From Gemmatimonadota bacterium (GTDB lineage Bacteria; Gemmatimonadota; Gemmatimonadetes; Gemmatimonadales; GWC2-71-9): a stretch of DNA of 6,863 bases. This document shows, piece by piece, positions 5,341 to 6,863 of the stretch; within the stretch, counting starts at the first letter, position 1; each line of letters starts with the position of its first letter. The stretch is from positions 1 to 6,863 of the forward strand of contig JAOUIC010000093.1 of NCBI GenBank assembly GCA_029884275.1, written 5' to 3'. A program made the position numbers and the translations under genes. Below the pieces are notes generated by a model. That model did not search any database. It worked only from the letters and a program-made list of their open reading frames with translations, and was not told the origin of the DNA.

Positions 5341-6863
5341 CGGCGTGCCCCCTGCTCGGCGAAGCGCCGCCGGACCTCCGCGAACCAGTTGAGCACTACG
5401 ATCGGTTCGGGGTCAGCCTGCACCTCGACCGACCGCGTCACCAGGAATCGCTTCCCGTCACGGGAGACGTCGTACCCCTGCCACGAGGGGTTCCCCATCC
5501 GGTACCTCGAGTAGTCGAATAGCGCGGTTCGCCGGAGCACCCGAATCCTGGCGCCGAGTTCGAGGATGGCGACGGTCAGGCTGTCGTTGTCGCCGTCGCG
5601 GTAGGCGAGTTCCTGGTTCGAAACCCAGACCGGCTCGCTCCCCCGCCCGGTGGAAATCAGCCCCCGCCCGCCGGGAACCAGGAAGGGGCGAACATAGACC
5701 TGAGTCGTTCCCGATTCGTCGGAGTTGTAGGCGATCCAGCGCCCGTCAGGGGAGACCACCCCCGACTGCTCGTCCGCCGGGGTTCCCACGGCGAGCTGCC
5801 GGATGCGCTTCCCGGTCGTGGGGACCGCGAAAACGTCTTCCTGCACCGCCACACCGGAATCCCCCTCCGCGACGCCGTCGAAAACGATCCATTTCCCGTC
5901 ACGCGACCAGGAGGTCACCATGGCGCTGGTCACGTCGGGTCCCTCGGCCACCCGCTCCCCCGGGCCGGAGCCGTCGGCCGGCGCCCACCAGAGATCCCAG
6001 TTCCCGGAGCGGTCGGAGGCGAACACCAGGCGGGTTCCGTCCGGCGACCAGGAGGGCCTTGAGTTGGTACCCTCGAAGGTCAGCTGCGAGAGCGTGGCGG
6101 AGGGAATGTCGTAGACCCAGATCTGATTCCTGTTTTCCACCGGAATGACCAGGCCGATCCGCTCGCCCTCGGGGGAGAGTCGCGGCAGGTCGTAGCTGCC
6201 GGCCCGGCTGATCAAGACCTCCTCCCGGCCGGCCCGGTCCACCTGGGCAACGACCAGGTCGCCAGCATTCGCCGCGCCGCCGAGGTACGCGATGGTGCCA
6301 GCCGGTGAGACGGCAAGGCGCGTCGCGTTGGAGATGCCGGAGCGCACATTGTCGAGCAGCGGGACGGCAGCGCCGGTGATGGCGCGCTTCCCCAGGTCGA
6401 AAGGCGCCGCATAGAGGGCACCCTCCTGAGTCGCGTAGAGCAGGTAGCCGGTCGGGAGGTACCAGCCGCGGGTGGCCCCCTCGACGAGCACGGTCAACTG
6501 CCTGGTGTCGAGGTCAAGCAGGGTCAGATCGTGCTGCGCGCAGCGGTTGCGGCAGTGCTGGGCGAGCACACCTCTTCCGCCGGGGAGCACCTGCGGCCAG
6601 AAAATCCCCTCATCGGAAGTGGAGGTGTCGGAGGCGAGTTCCGACTGGCCCCCGCTGCCACTCACCCGGGAGAGACCAAACCCGGCGGAGGCGTAAACGA
6701 TGAAGCCATCGTCGCCCCAGGAGGCGCTGGCATGGCCATTCTGGACATCCGACGCCAGCGTGATCGCAGGCCCGCCGCCCACCGGAACCTTCTTCAGCTT
6801 CTCGTCCGACTCCGTGGCGAACCCGACCCAGAGCCCGTCGGGGGAGAAGAACGGCGCAACGGC
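5337..6863 (-). CDS. Gene C: C-terminal part of a TolB/WD40-like beta-propeller protein, probably a third propeller Ser/Thr kinase (5' end outside window)
   Basis: The frame is open from the right edge to TGA at 5337-5339, giving 508 visible residues. It begins in the middle of a propeller blade (APFFSPDGLWVGF), so the GTG at 6782 that could be read as a start is internal. Propeller turns are SPDG 7-10, SPEG 230-233, SPDG 273-276, SRDG 320-323, SPDG 371-374 and SRDG 467-470, with blade strands such as QVYVRPF. The tail IVVLNWFAEVRRRF matches the usual C-terminus of Gemmatimonadota propeller kinases. The blade starting PFFSPD and continuing KKVPVGGG matches gene A better than gene B. The missing N-terminus is therefore probably a kinase domain and TM helix, inferred from family and neighbours; a stand-alone TolB-like protein is the alternative. 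Visible residues 103-111 read HCRNRCAQH, an unusual Cys/His cluster. The TGA overlaps the ATG of a small downstream frame as ATGA, suggesting coupled translation toward gene B. Confidence 0.88.
   Translation of the reverse strand, partial: AVAPFFSPDGLWVGFATESDEKLKKVPVGGGPAITLASDVQNGHASASWGDDGFIVYASAGFGLSRVSGSGGQSELASDTSTSDEGIFWPQVLPGGRGVLAQHCRNRCAQHDLTLLDLDTRQLTVLVEGATRGWYLPTGYLLYATQEGALYAAPFDLGKRAITGAAVPLLDNVRSGISNATRLAVSPAGTIAYLGGAANAGDLVVAQVDRAGREEVLISRAGSYDLPRLSPEGERIGLVIPVENRNQIWVYDIPSATLSQLTFEGTNSRPSWSPDGTRLVFASDRSGNWDLWWAPADGSGPGERVAEGPDVTSAMVTSWSRDGKWIVFDGVAEGDSGVAVQEDVFAVPTTGKRIRQLAVGTPADEQSGVVSPDGRWIAYNSDESGTTQVYVRPFLVPGGRGLISTGRGSEPVWVSNQELAYRDGDNDSLTVAILELGARIRVLRRTALFDYSRYRMGNPSWQGYDVSRDGKRFLVTRSVEVQADPEPIVVLNWFAEVRRRFAEQGARR

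Noticed and set aside
2768..5392. An 874-codon open frame on the plus strand, opposite gene B
   Set aside because: It mirrors gene B and its product is low-complexity, rich in Gly, Arg, Ala and His without domains. In GC-rich DNA with strong third-position bias, antisense frames stay open by chance; the minus-strand frame has a complete kinase.
5337..6782. Reading gene C as a complete gene starting at the GTG at 6782
   Set aside because: The frame continues upstream to the window edge without a stop, and the extra 27 residues (including PFFSPDGLWVGF) are typical propeller sequence, so the GTG is an internal valine.
1..6863. Search for RNA genes, CRISPR arrays, insertion sequences and attachment sites
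   Set aside because: No tRNA- or rRNA-like sequence, spaced repeats or transposase frames were seen. The repeated CCGTCGGG-type strings are the PDG turns of propeller blades, not DNA repeats with their own role.

Overview
The window is GC-rich bacterial chromosomal DNA. It is almost completely filled by three large genes that all read leftward on the minus strand; in transcription order these are gene C (5337 to beyond the right edge), gene B (2642-5278, complete) and gene A (from 2522 off the left edge). Genes A and B are receptor-like Hanks/PknB-type serine/threonine protein kinases. Each has an N-terminal cytoplasmic kinase domain with every catalytic motif intact, a basic and proline-rich juxtamembrane linker, one transmembrane helix, and a C-terminal TolB/WD40-like beta-propeller of about 500 residues that should lie outside the cytoplasmic membrane. 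Gene C shows only the propeller part (508 residues) and the end of the protein. Its missing N-terminus is probably another kinase domain, but that cannot be seen here.

The wording of the kinase domains (RYRIERELG.GGMATVYLA, the AAVIGAERF stretch, YVMPYVEGE, GTPHYMSPEQAMGER) and the kinase-TM-propeller layout are typical of Gemmatimonadota, which carry many such paralogues, often in tandem. The phylum assignment is inferred from family style, not from a marker gene. Acidobacteriota have a similar architecture but a different kinase wording.

Layout: 1-2522 gene A, lacking roughly its last 35-40 residues; 2523-2641 a 119-nt gap; 2642-5278 gene B; 5279-5336 a 58-nt gap; 5337-6863 gene C. The spacing and shared orientation suggest one transcript C-B-A. 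No convincing terminator or promoter was seen in either gap.

The most interesting signal lies at the kinase starts. A 106-bp block (47 bp of leader plus the first 59 nt of coding sequence) is nearly identical in front of A and B, with 3 mismatches by hand count, and the match stops abruptly inside the kinase gene. In both leaders the block contains the end of a small open frame (21-22 codons, preceded by a Shine-Dalgarno-like sequence) whose TGA overlaps the kinase GTG as GTGA. In the C-B junction this small frame starts with ATG overlapping the stop of gene C as ATGA. This would give a chain of translational coupling C > micro-ORF > B. The kinase domains of A and B are about 81% identical (226/280 by hand), while their propellers are strongly diverged, as expected for duplicated kinases that sense or bind different things.
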